A stretch of DNA of 64,000 nucleotides from the NCBI GenBank assembly GCA_902761905.1, contig CACWMK010000017.1, positions 468 to 64,467 of the forward strand, given 5' to 3'. The position numbers were made by a program, and so were the translations under genes. Source of the stretch: an uncultured Prevotellaceae bacterium. GTDB taxonomy: Bacteria; Bacteroidota; Bacteroidia; Bacteroidales; Bacteroidaceae. The notes beneath the pieces are model-generated. The model had not been told where the DNA came from. It ran no database searches and saw nothing but the letters and a program-made list of their open reading frames with translations. Every line of letters begins with the position of its first letter. The first letter of the stretch is position 1. Below are positions 17,397 through 25,773 of the stretch, one piece after another.

Positions 17397-17909
17397 CTAA
17401 AGTTCGAGTGTACGAACTTCCGCATTCGACATCCTCTGAATTTCGTTCATTGATTTCTGATAATAAACTGATTGTATAGCTTTGTTGATGATGCCATGGC
17501 CTACGGCCAGCACCTTCTTTCCAGGAAATGTCTGCTTGACATAAGCGATGAATTCGCCAGCCCTGGAAAGAAGGTTTTCTAATGTCTCTATATCATCAGG
17601 CCATACTTCTCCTTTCAAGTCGGGAATGAATCTGCCAGTAAAACTGCCCCAGTCACGTTCGCGAAGCAACGGTGTGGTGATAACTTCCAGATGATGAGGC
17701 TCGGCTATAATCTGTGCAGTATCTATAGATCGCTTAAGATCGCTGGCAATTATCACATCTATAGGTTTATCCTTCCACTCATCACTGAAAAGCTGAGCCT
17801 GCTTGATGCCATTATCATTAAGCTGTCCCTGAGTCTGGCCCTGCATTATCTGGTTGGCGTTATCTACTGTTTCGCCATGTCTTACTAAGTATAAAGTTGT
17901 CATAATCAT
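17397..17909 (-). CDS. Histidine phosphatase family protein (phosphoglycerate-mutase-like)
   Basis: 170 aa with the RHGET motif near the N-terminus (LVRHGETVDN, residues about 7-16), which carries the phospho-accepting histidine, ASDLKRSIDTA (about 55-65) and the second catalytic histidine in VGHG (about 136-139). This is the branch 1 fold of histidine phosphatases. The substrate cannot be told; CobC-, GpmB- and broad phosphatase-like members look alike at this level. Starts at 17909 or 17903 are both possible. Its end is 2 nt from the end of the convergent His-rich protein gene. Confidence 0.82.
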   Translation of the reverse strand: MIMTTLYLVRHGETVDNANQIMQGQTQGQLNDNGIKQAQLFSDEWKDKPIDVIIASDLKRSIDTAQIIAEPHHLEVITTPLLRERDWGSFTGRFIPDLKGEVWPDDIETLENLLSRAGEFIAYVKQTFPGKKVLAVGHGIINKAIQSVYYQKSMNEIQRMSNAEVRTLEL

Positions 17910-17921
17910 TTAAAATTTCTG

Positions 17922-17929
17922 CAAAAATA
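17922..17929 (-). promoter_or_regulatory. -7 box (TATTTTTG) for the histidine phosphatase gene
   Basis: TATTTTTG on the minus strand lies 12 nt before the ATG at 17909. Confidence 0.5.
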
Positions 17930-17942
17930 CATCTTTTTTACT

Positions 17943-17963
17943 ATTCACTATTCACTATTCACT
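17943..17963. repeat. Heptamer tandem repeat (ATTCACT)3
   Basis: Three perfect ATTCACT units followed by a partial ATT, between two divergent promoters. It belongs to the ATTnnnn heptamer family seen at four other sites in this window. Confidence 0.85.
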
Positions 17964-17972
17964 ATTTTTTGT

Positions 17973-17980
17973 TATATTTG
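17973..17980 (+). promoter_or_regulatory. -7 box (TATATTTG) for the DUF308 gene
   Basis: TATATTTG lies 27 nt before the ATG at 18008. Confidence 0.6.
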
Positions 17981-18007
17981 CACCGTAAAACTTAGAATTT
18001 TATAGAT

Positions 18008-18655
18008 ATGAAGATATTACAGAGTTCCATTTTCCGTGCCATTTGTGCCATAGCCATTGGTATCATGCTGATTAAGTATCCTGATAATACAGTTACCTGG
18101 ATTACAGTTGCAATAGGTATATTGTTTCTGTTGTCAGGTGTGATATCAGTTGTAGTATACTTTAATGCAACAAAGAATGTGTCAGAGTATAAGATCATGG
18201 ATGCCAACGGCAACATAATTGCAGGCGAAAAACCCACATTCCCATTGGTTGGTCTTGGCAGTATAATACTGGGACTGCTGCTGGCACTCACTCCAAACAT
18301 CTTTATCAAGGCTCTGATGTACATTATCGGAGCAATACTGATACTTGGCGCCATCAATCAGTTTATGGTACTTGTAAGAGGCCGCAGATTTGGAAAAATC
18401 AGCTTTGGATATTATGTTTTCCCATCAATAATACTGCTTACAGGTCTGTATGTGATGATAAAGCCTATGGATCCTGCAAGCATGGCAATGCTGATATTGG
18501 GTTGGTGCTCGCTACTGTATGGTGTAACAGAAATCGTCAACTCGCTGAAGATACACTCTAACAAGCGTAAATCAGAAAAGGCTCAGGAGATACCAGTAGC
18601 CGAGGAAGTGAAAGAAGAGCCAAAGGATGTTACGGAAGTGACTACACTCCCGTAA
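18008..18655 (+). CDS. DUF308/HdeD-like membrane protein
   Basis: 215 aa with about six TM helices arranged as short pairs (residues about 9-25, 32-53, 80-100, 103-122, 135-150, 157-178), the pattern of HdeD/DUF308 proteins, and a charged Glu/Lys tail (about 185-215). HdeD in enteric bacteria is linked to acid resistance; here the role is unknown. The last 14 nt overlap the end of the convergent uridine kinase gene. Confidence 0.75.
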   Translation: MKILQSSIFRAICAIAIGIMLIKYPDNTVTWITVAIGILFLLSGVISVVVYFNATKNVSEYKIMDANGNIIAGEKPTFPLVGLGSIILGLLLALTPNIFIKALMYIIGAILILGAINQFMVLVRGRRFGKISFGYYVFPSIILLTGLYVMIKPMDPASMAMLILGWCSLLYGVTEIVNSLKIHSNKRKSEKAQEIPVAEEVKEEPKDVTEVTTLP

Positions 18656-19256
18656 CGATTCCCTCGATATATGTCTTAAGGATGTGGATACCCGTACGGT
18701 TATCCCCTCCCCAAGGTACTATCAAATCGGCAAATTTCTTTGTAGGTTCGATAAACTGCTCGTGCATGGGCTTGAGCACCTTCTCGTAGCGATCCAGCAC
18801 CATCTCCACAGTTCGACCACGTTCTACCACATCGCGACGTATGTTTCTTATCAGTCGAACATCGCTATCTGTATCTACAAAGATCTTAAGATCCATCATA
18901 TCACGTAGTTTCTTATGATGCAAAGCCATGATACCCTCGATGATAATCACGGGTTTGGGTTCTACGTGTATGGTCTCCTTAAGACGGTTGCTCTCTATAT
19001 ATGAATAGGTGGGCTGCTCGATTGCCTCGCCATTCTTCAACTTCTTGATGTGTTCTGTGAGAAGTTTCCAGTCGAAAGCGTCAGGATGGTCAAAATTGAT
19101 TGCTTTACGCTCTTCAGGAGTCAAATCGGTGGTGTCGTTATAATACGAGTCGAGTGGAACAACTGCTGCACAATGAGGAGGAAGAGCCTTGGCAATTCTC
19201 TTAACGACGGTAGTCTTGCCAGAACCTGTACCGCCTGCAATTCCAATTATTGTCAT
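18642..19256 (-). CDS. udk: Uridine kinase
   Basis: Phosphorylates uridine and cytidine to UMP/CMP in pyrimidine salvage. The 204-aa protein has a Walker A motif (GGTGSGKTT, residues 8-16), LDSYYND (about 36-42), the family stretch NFDHPDAFDW (about 54-63), the nucleoside-binding IEGIMAL (about 105-111), and an Arg-rich lid (RLIRNIRRDVVERGR). It lies 24 nt after the exonuclease/phosphatase-family lipoprotein gene on the same strand and probably shares its transcript. Confidence 0.92.
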   Translation of the reverse strand: MTIIGIAGGTGSGKTTVVKRIAKALPPHCAAVVPLDSYYNDTTDLTPEERKAINFDHPDAFDWKLLTEHIKKLKNGEAIEQPTYSYIESNRLKETIHVEPKPVIIIEGIMALHHKKLRDMMDLKIFVDTDSDVRLIRNIRRDVVERGRTVEMVLDRYEKVLKPMHEQFIEPTKKFADLIVPWGGDNRTGIHILKTYIEGIVTGV

Positions 19257-19280
19257 AATTCAAGATATTAGTTTTCTATA

Positions 19281-20324
19281 TTACTCTTTCACAAGATATA
19301 CCAGTGTGGGCAGGTGATCGCTATATCCATTAAGCCACTTTCCACCAGCATGAGTGCGCAGGGTATTGCCTCTGTACTCGCCGCTCTGCTGTATCAGATA
19401 ATCGCGACGGAAAATCTGATAATCCAGAAGTTTTAGCGTAGAGTAATCCTTACTGCCCGACTTATCAAGCAGGTTTGACGAGAGGATTATCTGATCGAAG
19501 AGATTCCACGAGCCCTGGAACTGAAGAGTGCCCTGACCAGAAGCCAGCACATTCCACCAAGGATTCCAGAGTCCTCCCTCCTCTACTTCGCTGATTTCGC
19601 GCTTTGCACCAAGGCATACAGCCATCGAACGATCCTGAGGATCATCGTTCATATCGCCCATAATAAACAACTTGACTTTTGGATCATCCTTTTGCAGAGA
19701 GTCCTTCACTACTCTGAGCTGAGAGCCACCATCCTCACGAGCATAAGATTTTGCACCACGCGATGGCAGGTGGTTTACTATAATAGTAACATGCTCTTTG
19801 GCCAATGTCCCGCTTACTACCAGGAATCCACGAGTAGCACGGCCCTTATCCTCTGGCCTATTATATATATAAGGTACAAGTTTAACGTTGCGAACCTTAA
19901 ACAGTTTGGGATTATAGAGCAGAGCACAGTCGATACCACGCTGATCGGGTCCCTCGATATGAACGTACTGGATATTACGGGCCTTGAGTGCAGGCTGACT
20001 AATCAGATTGTCGAGACACTTAGAGTTCTCAACCTCAGCCACTCCGATAGCTGCACATCCTACATCTGGCAGTTTATCTGTGCCCATTTCGCCCAATACC
20101 TTAGCCATATTATGTAATTTGCACTTGTATTTTTCGCCTGTCCAATTAAACGAACCGTCAGCCAGGAATTCATAGTCATTCTTGCCCTCATCATGGCACG
20201 TATCAAACAGATTTTCAAGGTTATAGAATCCTATACCATAGACATTCTGCCCCTTGTTTCCCTTACCAACACATGCACTCGAAATAAGGAGCGAAAATAA
20301 TAATAAAAGATGTATTCTGCGCAT
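19281..20324 (-). CDS. Endonuclease/exonuclease/phosphatase family lipoprotein
   Basis: 347 aa. The lipoprotein signal ends in ISSAC (Cys18), so the enzyme is anchored in the envelope. The EEP fold motifs are all present: NLENLFD (metal site), VAEVEN (about residues 96-101), QRGIDCALLY, VNHLPSRG (catalytic His), MGDMNDDP (about 217-224) and GYSDHLPT (C-terminal catalytic His). The substrate may be extracellular nucleic acid or a phosphoester; the sequence does not decide. It is first in a likely two-gene unit with udk. Confidence 0.82.
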   Translation of the reverse strand: MRRIHLLLLFSLLISSACVGKGNKGQNVYGIGFYNLENLFDTCHDEGKNDYEFLADGSFNWTGEKYKCKLHNMAKVLGEMGTDKLPDVGCAAIGVAEVENSKCLDNLISQPALKARNIQYVHIEGPDQRGIDCALLYNPKLFKVRNVKLVPYIYNRPEDKGRATRGFLVVSGTLAKEHVTIIVNHLPSRGAKSYAREDGGSQLRVVKDSLQKDDPKVKLFIMGDMNDDPQDRSMAVCLGAKREISEVEEGGLWNPWWNVLASGQGTLQFQGSWNLFDQIILSSNLLDKSGSKDYSTLKLLDYQIFRRDYLIQQSGEYRGNTLRTHAGGKWLNGYSDHLPTLVYLVKE

Positions 20325-20343
20325 AATAAGTTATATTTTGATG

Positions 20344-20351
20344 CAAAAATA
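20344..20351 (-). promoter_or_regulatory. -7 box (TATTTTTG) for the EEP lipoprotein gene
   Basis: TATTTTTG on the minus strand, 19 nt before the ATG at 20324. Confidence 0.55.
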
Positions 20352-20391
20352 CCACAAAAATCCGAGTAAACAAAGAAAAAAGCACAAAAAG

Positions 20392-20423
20392 TTTGTAAAT
20401 TCAGAAAAATATTCGTAACTTTG
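20392..20423 (+). promoter_or_regulatory. Promoter of rpmE2 (TTTG-N20-TAACTTTG)
   Basis: TTTG (20392-20395) and TAACTTTG (20416-20423) with a 20-nt spacer, a near-consensus Bacteroidetes promoter, 44 nt before the L31 start. Confidence 0.75.
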
Positions 20424-20467
20424 CACCCGCTTTATGCGAAATTAGTATTTATAAATTTAAACTCAAA

Positions 20468-20722
20468 ATGAAAAAAGGTATTCATCCAGAAAACTATCGC
20501 CCCGTCGTATTCAAGGATATGTCCAACGGCGATATGTTCCTTACGAAGTCTACTGCAAAGACAAATGACACTGTAGAATTCGAAGGCGAAACTTACCCAG
20601 TGGTAAAAGTCGAAATTTCAAGCACCTCTCACCCATTCTACACAGGTAAGAGTAAGCTCGTTGACACTGCAGGACGTGTCGATAAGTTCATGAGCCGCTA
20701 CGGTAAGGCTGCGAAGAAGTAA
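20468..20722 (+). CDS. rpmE2: 50S ribosomal protein L31, type B
   Basis: 84-aa ribosomal protein of the bridge region between subunits. It begins [17 protein letters not shown] and has the type B features [21 protein letters not shown]. No cysteine is present, so this is the zinc-independent (C-minus) form. It is a single gene with a strong promoter and its own terminator. Confidence 0.96.
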   Translation: MKKGIHPENYRPVVFKDMSNGDMFLTKSTAKTNDTVEFEGETYPVVKVEISSTSHPFYTGKSKLVDTAGRVDKFMSRYGKAAKK

Positions 20723-20743
20723 GATAAAACCGCAAAGAACATT

Positions 20744-20790
20744 AAAAGATGCGTCCATGGTAGTTGCATATGCCAAGGCCGCATCTTTTT
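20744..20790 (+). terminator. Terminator after rpmE2
   Basis: AAAAGATGCG (20744-20753) pairs with CGCATCTTTT (20780-20789), giving a hairpin with a large loop followed by T residues. Confidence 0.7.
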
Positions 20791-20825
20791 ATTTTATAAC
20801 AACACGAATATTATTACAACACGAT

Positions 20826-21377
20826 ATGAAAACAGTTTATGACTTCACTGTCAAAGACAGAAAAGGCAAAGACGTATCCATGAAGGAATACGCCAACGAG
20901 GTGTTGCTGATTGTAAACACAGCAACCAAGTGCGGATTTACTCCACAGTATGACGAGCTGGAGAAACTCTATGAGAAGTATCACAGCCAGGGATTCGAGA
21001 TTCTAGACTTCCCTTGCAACCAGTTCGGACAGCAGGCTCCAGGTACAGATGAGAGCATCCACGAGTTCTGCAAGCTAAACTTTGGCACAGAGTTTCCACG
21101 CTTTAAGAAGGTTAAGGTAAACGGCGACGATGCAGAGCCTCTGTATAAGTTCCTGCAGGAGCAGAAGGGGTTTGCCGGATGGGATATGAATCATAAGATT
21201 GCCCCTATCCTTGAGGACATGCTCTCGAAGGAGGATCCTGACTATAAGCAGAAGCCAGACATCAAGTGGAACTTCACTAAATTCCTTATTAATAAGAAAG
21301 GTCAGGTTGTTGCTCGCTTTGAGCCTACTGAGAATATCGACAACATTGCAAAGCAGATTGAAGAACTGTTGAAGTAA
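20826..21377 (+). CDS. Glutathione-peroxidase-family thiol peroxidase
   Basis: 183 aa. The peroxidatic residue is Cys36 in NTATKCGFTPQY (Cys in place of Sec). The tetrad partners are the Gln in FPCNQFGQQAPG and the Trp in IKWNFTKFL. Such bacterial Cys-enzymes usually take electrons from thioredoxin, which fits the thioredoxin reductase gene 4 nt downstream. An in-frame ATG at 20757 lies inside the rpmE2 terminator and would add an odd leader, so 20826 (MKTVYDF) is preferred. Confidence 0.9.
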   Translation: MKTVYDFTVKDRKGKDVSMKEYANEVLLIVNTATKCGFTPQYDELEKLYEKYHSQGFEILDFPCNQFGQQAPGTDESIHEFCKLNFGTEFPRFKKVKVNGDDAEPLYKFLQEQKGFAGWDMNHKIAPILEDMLSKEDPDYKQKPDIKWNFTKFLINKKGQVVARFEPTENIDNIAKQIEELLK

Positions 21378-21381
21378 TCAT

Positions 21382-22314
21382 ATGGAGCATACCAAATGTT
21401 TGATCATAGGCAGCGGCCCTGCAGGATATACTGCAGCCATATATGCCTCGCGTGCCAATCTCAGTCCTATCGAGTATAGCGGCATGCAGCCTGGCGGACA
21501 GCTTACTCAGACCACTGAGGTAGAGAACTTTCCAGGCTATCCCCAAGGTGTGGATGGCAACCAGATGATGATGGACCTGCTTGAGCAGGCTCAGCGCTTT
21601 GGTACTGACATCCGTAGCGGCGAGATTGTCAAGGTAGACTTCTCGAAGGCTCCTTACGTCTGCACAGCTGATGACGGAACAGAGATCGAAGCCGATACTG
21701 TCATCATCGCTACTGGTGCATCGGCCAAATATCTTGGACTGGATGATGAGCGCAAGTACAACGGACAGGGTGTTTCTGCCTGCGCCACTTGCGACGGTTT
21801 CTTCTATCGCAAAAAGACTGTAGCAGTAGTAGGTGGTGGTGATACTGCCTGCGAGGACGCTCTCTATCTGGCAGGATTATGTAAAAAGGTGTATCTGATT
21901 GTACGCAAGCCTTTCCTACGTGCTTCGCAGGTTATGCAGCAACGAGTTAAGGACAATGAGAACATCGAGATACTGTTCGAGCACAATACACTTGGACTCT
22001 ATGGCGAGAACGGCGTAGAGGGCGCACACCTGGTTAAACGTAAGGGTGAAGCTGATGAGGAGATGGTTGATATCGACATAGATGGTTTCTTCTTGGCTAT
22101 CGGCCACAAGCCAAACACTGACATCTTTAAGGATTGGCTCGATATGGACGAGACTGGATATCTTAAGAAGATTGACGGAACACCAAAGACAAAGATTCCA
22201 GGAGTGTTTGTGGCTGGCGACTGTGCTGACCCTGTATATCGTCAGGCTATCTCTGCAGCAGGTTCTGGTTGCCAGGCTGCTATCGAGGCAGAGAGATTCC
22301 TTCTTAACAGATAA
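21382..22314 (+). CDS. trxB: Thioredoxin-disulfide reductase
   Basis: FAD enzyme that passes electrons from NADPH to thioredoxin. It has the N-terminal FAD motif GSGPAGYTAAIYA (residues about 10-22), the redox disulfide Cys134-Ala-Thr-Cys137 followed by DGFFYR, the NADPH motif VGGGDTACEDALYL (about 150-163), and the C-terminal FAD motif GVFVAGDC. Length (310 aa) is normal. Together with the peroxidase gene it forms a peroxide-removal pair closed by a strong terminator. Confidence 0.95.
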   Translation: MEHTKCLIIGSGPAGYTAAIYASRANLSPIEYSGMQPGGQLTQTTEVENFPGYPQGVDGNQMMMDLLEQAQRFGTDIRSGEIVKVDFSKAPYVCTADDGTEIEADTVIIATGASAKYLGLDDERKYNGQGVSACATCDGFFYRKKTVAVVGGGDTACEDALYLAGLCKKVYLIVRKPFLRASQVMQQRVKDNENIEILFEHNTLGLYGENGVEGAHLVKRKGEADEEMVDIDIDGFFLAIGHKPNTDIFKDWLDMDETGYLKKIDGTPKTKIPGVFVAGDCADPVYRQAISAAGSGCQAAIEAERFLLNR

Positions 22315-22320
22315 ACATCA

Positions 22321-22350
22321 AATAAGGCTCGTTTCACAACGAGCCTTATT
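22321..22350 (+). terminator. Terminator after trxB
   Basis: AATAAGGCTCGTT and AACGAGCCTTATT form a perfect 13-bp stem around a 4-nt loop. The symmetrical A/T ends would allow use in both directions. Confidence 0.88.
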
Positions 22351-22579
22351 CTTAATTACTTAAAAAACTAAATTAATCAACCATAAACCTTAACCATTAA
22401 AATCTTTTTCTGCTGCAAATATACACCAAGAAAATTAAACTGATGTTCACTTATCGTTATTTGATGTTTAAAATGCGTGAAATCACTATTTTTCGACCAT
22501 TTATCACTGATTTTAAACATTTTAACTATTAAAACAGCAAATTTTACCGAAAAAATATCCTTAATTCCATTTTTTTATC

Positions 22580-22587
22580 TATTTTTG
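22580..22587 (+). promoter_or_regulatory. -7 box (TATTTTTG) for the hybrid sensor gene
   Basis: TATTTTTG lies 22 nt before the ATG at 22610. The 230 nt between the trxB terminator and this box are AT-rich with no gene. Confidence 0.55.
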
Positions 22588-22609
22588 CAAATGTAATCAA
22601 TAACTATAT

Positions 22610-24307
22610 ATGGACAGCCGTATACTACTAACCCTATTGGTAGTGGCTTTAATTGCCATTATTTTCTTCGCAGGACGTCGTTTATACCTGCGGGATTTAA
22701 GAGTACGGAGACGATTACAGATGAGTGCCATTTTTACTAATATCACTCACGAACTACTTACCCCACTTTCTGTCATTTCTGCCTCTGTCGACAAATTGCG
22801 CGACACTGAGCCTGAGTATAGTCACGAATACGACATGATGCAATTCAACATCCAGCGTATGGTGCGACTACTGCAGCAGATATTGGAAACCAGCAAATCA
22901 GAAGCTGGACAACTACGACTGCTCGTGGCCCAGGGCGACGTTATGAAATATGTACGCGAAACAGCAGAGTGTCTGGAACCGCTGATAGCAAAGAAAGACA
23001 TGAAGTTTACCATCAACTGTCAACCAGAAAGCATGATGGGATGGATTGATACAGACAAACTCGATAAAATCATCTATAACCTGCTGTCGAATGCGGCAAA
23101 ATATGGCAAAGAGGGAGGTAATGTAACTATCGACGCCATTACCAACGACAAATATGATCATATTATTATAAAGGTGAGTGATGATGGAGATGGAATCTCG
23201 CCCCAACAAATGAAACACCTGTTTAAGCGATTCCAAGATGGTAATTATCGTCAGCACCAGACCTTCGGCACTGGACTCGGTCTGTCGCTCACTCATGATT
23301 TGGTATATCTTAACAGAGGAACCATCAAGTGTCAGAGCGAGGAGGGCAAAGGCACCGTATTTACTGTTACACTGCCTATCAAAAAAGAAGCATTCGCGCC
23401 TGACCAGGTAGACGAGAAACACAAGATAGAATTTAATCTCACCAATAATACGATAGTAGACGTCAACACAGTTATTTCTGATGTTAGCACAGCACCTGAA
23501 GAGATCGAGCAAACAGACGAAGACGCCTACAAGTTGTTGATAGTAGAAGACAATCTGGAACTACTCATGCTGATGCAACAACTGCTTAAAACCACATATC
23601 GAGTATACATAGCACGAAATGGCAAGGAAGCACTTAAGATAATCAATGAAAAAGATCTCGACCTGATTATATCTGACGTAATGATGCCCGAGATGGATGG
23701 TCTGGAACTGACACGCACCGTTAAGGCCGATCCCAACTATAATCATCTGCCCATAATGCTACTTACGGCCAAAACTCAGGCCGAAGACGAGCAACAGGCT
23801 ATGCAGATTGGTGCCGACGAATACTTACGCAAGCCATTTCGCCTGGCCGACCTGAAAGTGCGCATCGACAATATTATCGAGAAGAGAAAGCGCATGCAGA
23901 CGGAATTCAGCCAACTAACAGCCGAAGAGGAGAAACAGCATATTGCTAAGGCACCTAGTCCAGACGAGAAGTTTGTAAAACAGGTTATAAAACTTATACA
24001 CAAACATATCGATGATGAGAGCTATGATCGCGATGCTCTGGCCGCAGACATGGGAGCGAGCGCCTCTACCTTATATAATAAGTTACGCTCAATTACAGGC
24101 ATGCACGTTTCGGCATTCATTCGCGATATAAGAATGAAAGAGGCCCGTAGAATGGCTATCGAGAATCCTTATCTGCGTGTAAGCGACTTGGCTTACAGTG
24201 TAGGATTCCACGACCCACGCTACTTTGCAACTTGTTTCAAGAAACAGTTTGGCATTCAGCCAAAGGAGTTTTTGGAGAGCTTACAGCGAGTAGTGCCCAA
24301 AAAGTAA
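22610..24307 (+). CDS. Compact hybrid two-component protein (histidine kinase-receiver-AraC HTH)
   Basis: 565-aa HTCS-like regulator in one chain. One TM helix (residues 5-22), a HisKA domain with phospho-accepting His47 in NITHELLTPLS, a HATPase domain (NLLSNAAKYG, DDGDGISP, FGTGLGLSLTH; about 145-255), a receiver domain (about 302-420) with phospho-acceptor Asp356 in IISDVMMPEMDG, and a C-terminal AraC HTH (about 455-560, YSVGFHDPRYFATCFKKQFG). Unlike classical HTCS proteins it has no large periplasmic sensor; only a few residues precede the TM helix. It may sense through the membrane or another protein. Its end overlaps the convergent symporter gene by 71 nt. Confidence 0.88.
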   Translation: MDSRILLTLLVVALIAIIFFAGRRLYLRDLRVRRRLQMSAIFTNITHELLTPLSVISASVDKLRDTEPEYSHEYDMMQFNIQRMVRLLQQILETSKSEAGQLRLLVAQGDVMKYVRETAECLEPLIAKKDMKFTINCQPESMMGWIDTDKLDKIIYNLLSNAAKYGKEGGNVTIDAITNDKYDHIIIKVSDDGDGISPQQMKHLFKRFQDGNYRQHQTFGTGLGLSLTHDLVYLNRGTIKCQSEEGKGTVFTVTLPIKKEAFAPDQVDEKHKIEFNLTNNTIVDVNTVISDVSTAPEEIEQTDEDAYKLLIVEDNLELLMLMQQLLKTTYRVYIARNGKEALKIINEKDLDLIISDVMMPEMDGLELTRTVKADPNYNHLPIMLLTAKTQAEDEQQAMQIGADEYLRKPFRLADLKVRIDNIIEKRKRMQTEFSQLTAEEEKQHIAKAPSPDEKFVKQVIKLIHKHIDDESYDRDALAADMGASASTLYNKLRSITGMHVSAFIRDIRMKEARRMAIENPYLRVSDLAYSVGFHDPRYFATCFKKQFGIQPKEFLESLQRVVPKK

Positions 24308-25661
24308 GCGCACCATTCATCATCAGTAGTTCATAACCGAATCGATAGCCTGCCAAATGCCAGGTTATCGCATCGATGGCATAGCACACCAGTGGCGATG
24401 CTATACAGATATATGGTACAAAGCGGTCGCGAGGCATGCGATGGGTAAGCATACCAAAGGCAAAAAGTCCAAGTAGCGGACCATACGTATATCCACAGAT
24501 AGTGTAGATAGCATCGATAACACTGGTAGAATTGAGTAGTCTGAACAGCAGTATCATCACAACAAACAATATGCTTATCATCATGTGGGCACGCTTACGC
24601 AACTGTTCGTCGCCTGCCCTGCCCCTTATGTCAACACAATAACTTGTGGTGAGCGACGTAAGGGCCGAATCGGCACTCGAGAATGAAGCGGCCACTATGC
24701 CGATAGTAAACGGGACGAGTACAGACAGACCACTACGCTCCACAAACCCAGGAAGCAAAGAATCAGATACTCCACTCTCGCCCAGCATCACAAGTAGCAC
24801 ACCTAGCGAAAGGAACAGCAGATTGGCTGGCACAAAAGCCACACCATAAGTACACATATCCTTCTGAGCCTCGCGCAACGACTTGCATGTCAGATTCTTC
24901 TGCATCATATCCTGATCCAATCCAGTCATAACTATCACAATAAACACACCGCTAAGAAACTGCTTCCAGAAGTTCTGCTTGCTCACCCAGTCGTCCATCA
25001 CAAACATGCGGCTATGTTCATCAGCGACAATAGCACTGATAGCCTCTGGTATAGTCATCCCCAACTGGCCCACCACCTTATATATAATAAGGAGTAGCGC
25101 AGTAAACAGACAGGTGGTCTGAAATGTATCAGTCCAAACCAGCGTCTTTATGCCTCCACCACGAGTGTATAGCCATATCAGAGCAACCATGCCCGACACA
25201 GTCAATACAAACGGAACTCCCATCGAGTCGAACACAAACTGCTGCAGAATCATGCATACCACATAGAAGCGCACTACTGCTCCAATCATCTTCGACAGCA
25301 GAAAAAACGAAGCACCAGTCTTATATGCTCGCTGGCCCATACGCTTGCCCAGATAAGAGTATATAGTGGTGAGGTTAAGTCGATAGTATAATGGCAACAG
25401 GATGAAAGCAACAGCAATATAGCCAAAGATAAACCCCAAACAGGTCTGCATGTAGGTCATATCTATACTGGTGACCATACCAGGCACTGAAACAAATGTC
25501 ACGCCAGAAATCGACGCCCCAACCATACCAAAAGCCACCATATACCAAGGCGACTGACGATTACCACGAAAGAAGGTATCGTTGGTAGCGCGGCGAGCAG
25601 TCAGCCTGCTGATGGCAAACAAAACTGCAAAATAGCCTAATATTATTGCAATCATCCACAT
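24237..25661 (-). CDS. Sodium:solute symporter family protein
   Basis: SSS-family transporter of 474 aa with about 13 TM helices. The N-terminal part has FFRGNRQSPWYMVAFGMVGASISGVTFVSVPG (read in parts), the typical SSS TM1-TM2 region with the sodium-site Ser/Thr. Its substrate is unknown. ATG at 25661 lies 9 nt after the -7 box; an in-frame ATG at 25700 would sit upstream of that promoter and is unlikely. The last 71 nt are antisense to the DNA-binding domain of the hybrid sensor gene. Confidence 0.85.
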   Translation of the reverse strand: MWMIAIILGYFAVLFAISRLTARRATNDTFFRGNRQSPWYMVAFGMVGASISGVTFVSVPGMVTSIDMTYMQTCLGFIFGYIAVAFILLPLYYRLNLTTIYSYLGKRMGQRAYKTGASFFLLSKMIGAVVRFYVVCMILQQFVFDSMGVPFVLTVSGMVALIWLYTRGGGIKTLVWTDTFQTTCLFTALLLIIYKVVGQLGMTIPEAISAIVADEHSRMFVMDDWVSKQNFWKQFLSGVFIVIVMTGLDQDMMQKNLTCKSLREAQKDMCTYGVAFVPANLLFLSLGVLLVMLGESGVSDSLLPGFVERSGLSVLVPFTIGIVAASFSSADSALTSLTTSYCVDIRGRAGDEQLRKRAHMMISILFVVMILLFRLLNSTSVIDAIYTICGYTYGPLLGLFAFGMLTHRMPRDRFVPYICIASPLVCYAIDAITWHLAGYRFGYELLMMNGALTFWALLAVSSPKTPLAECQTVS

Positions 25662-25670
25662 AATCGGGTG

Positions 25671-25678
25671 CAAAGTTA
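25671..25678 (-). promoter_or_regulatory. -7 box (TAACTTTG) for the symporter gene
   Basis: TAACTTTG on the minus strand lies 9 nt before the ATG at 25661 and decides the start choice; the mRNA would be leaderless or nearly so. Confidence 0.6.
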
Positions 25679-25692
25679 CACTTTTTTTCAAA

Positions 25693-25720
25693 ATTATCAA
25701 TTATCAACTATCAATTATCA
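25693..25720. repeat. Heptamer tandem repeat (ATTATCA)4
   Basis: Four units, ATTATCA, ATTATCA, ACTATCA, ATTATCA, lie between the symporter and trpB promoters, in the -33 region of trpB. Confidence 0.85.
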
Positions 25721-25731
25721 AACAAAAATGT

Positions 25732-25739
25732 TATCTTTG
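25732..25739 (+). promoter_or_regulatory. -7 box (TATCTTTG) for trpB
   Basis: TATCTTTG lies 34 nt before the trpB start. Confidence 0.6.
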
Positions 25740-25773
25740 CAGGCGGAATTCCTAATTCTAAAAATTTATTATT

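Noticed and set aside
17943..17963. CRISPR-like or IS-end repeats for the heptamer blocks
   Set aside because: They are directly tandem with no spacers, terminal inverted repeats or transposase.
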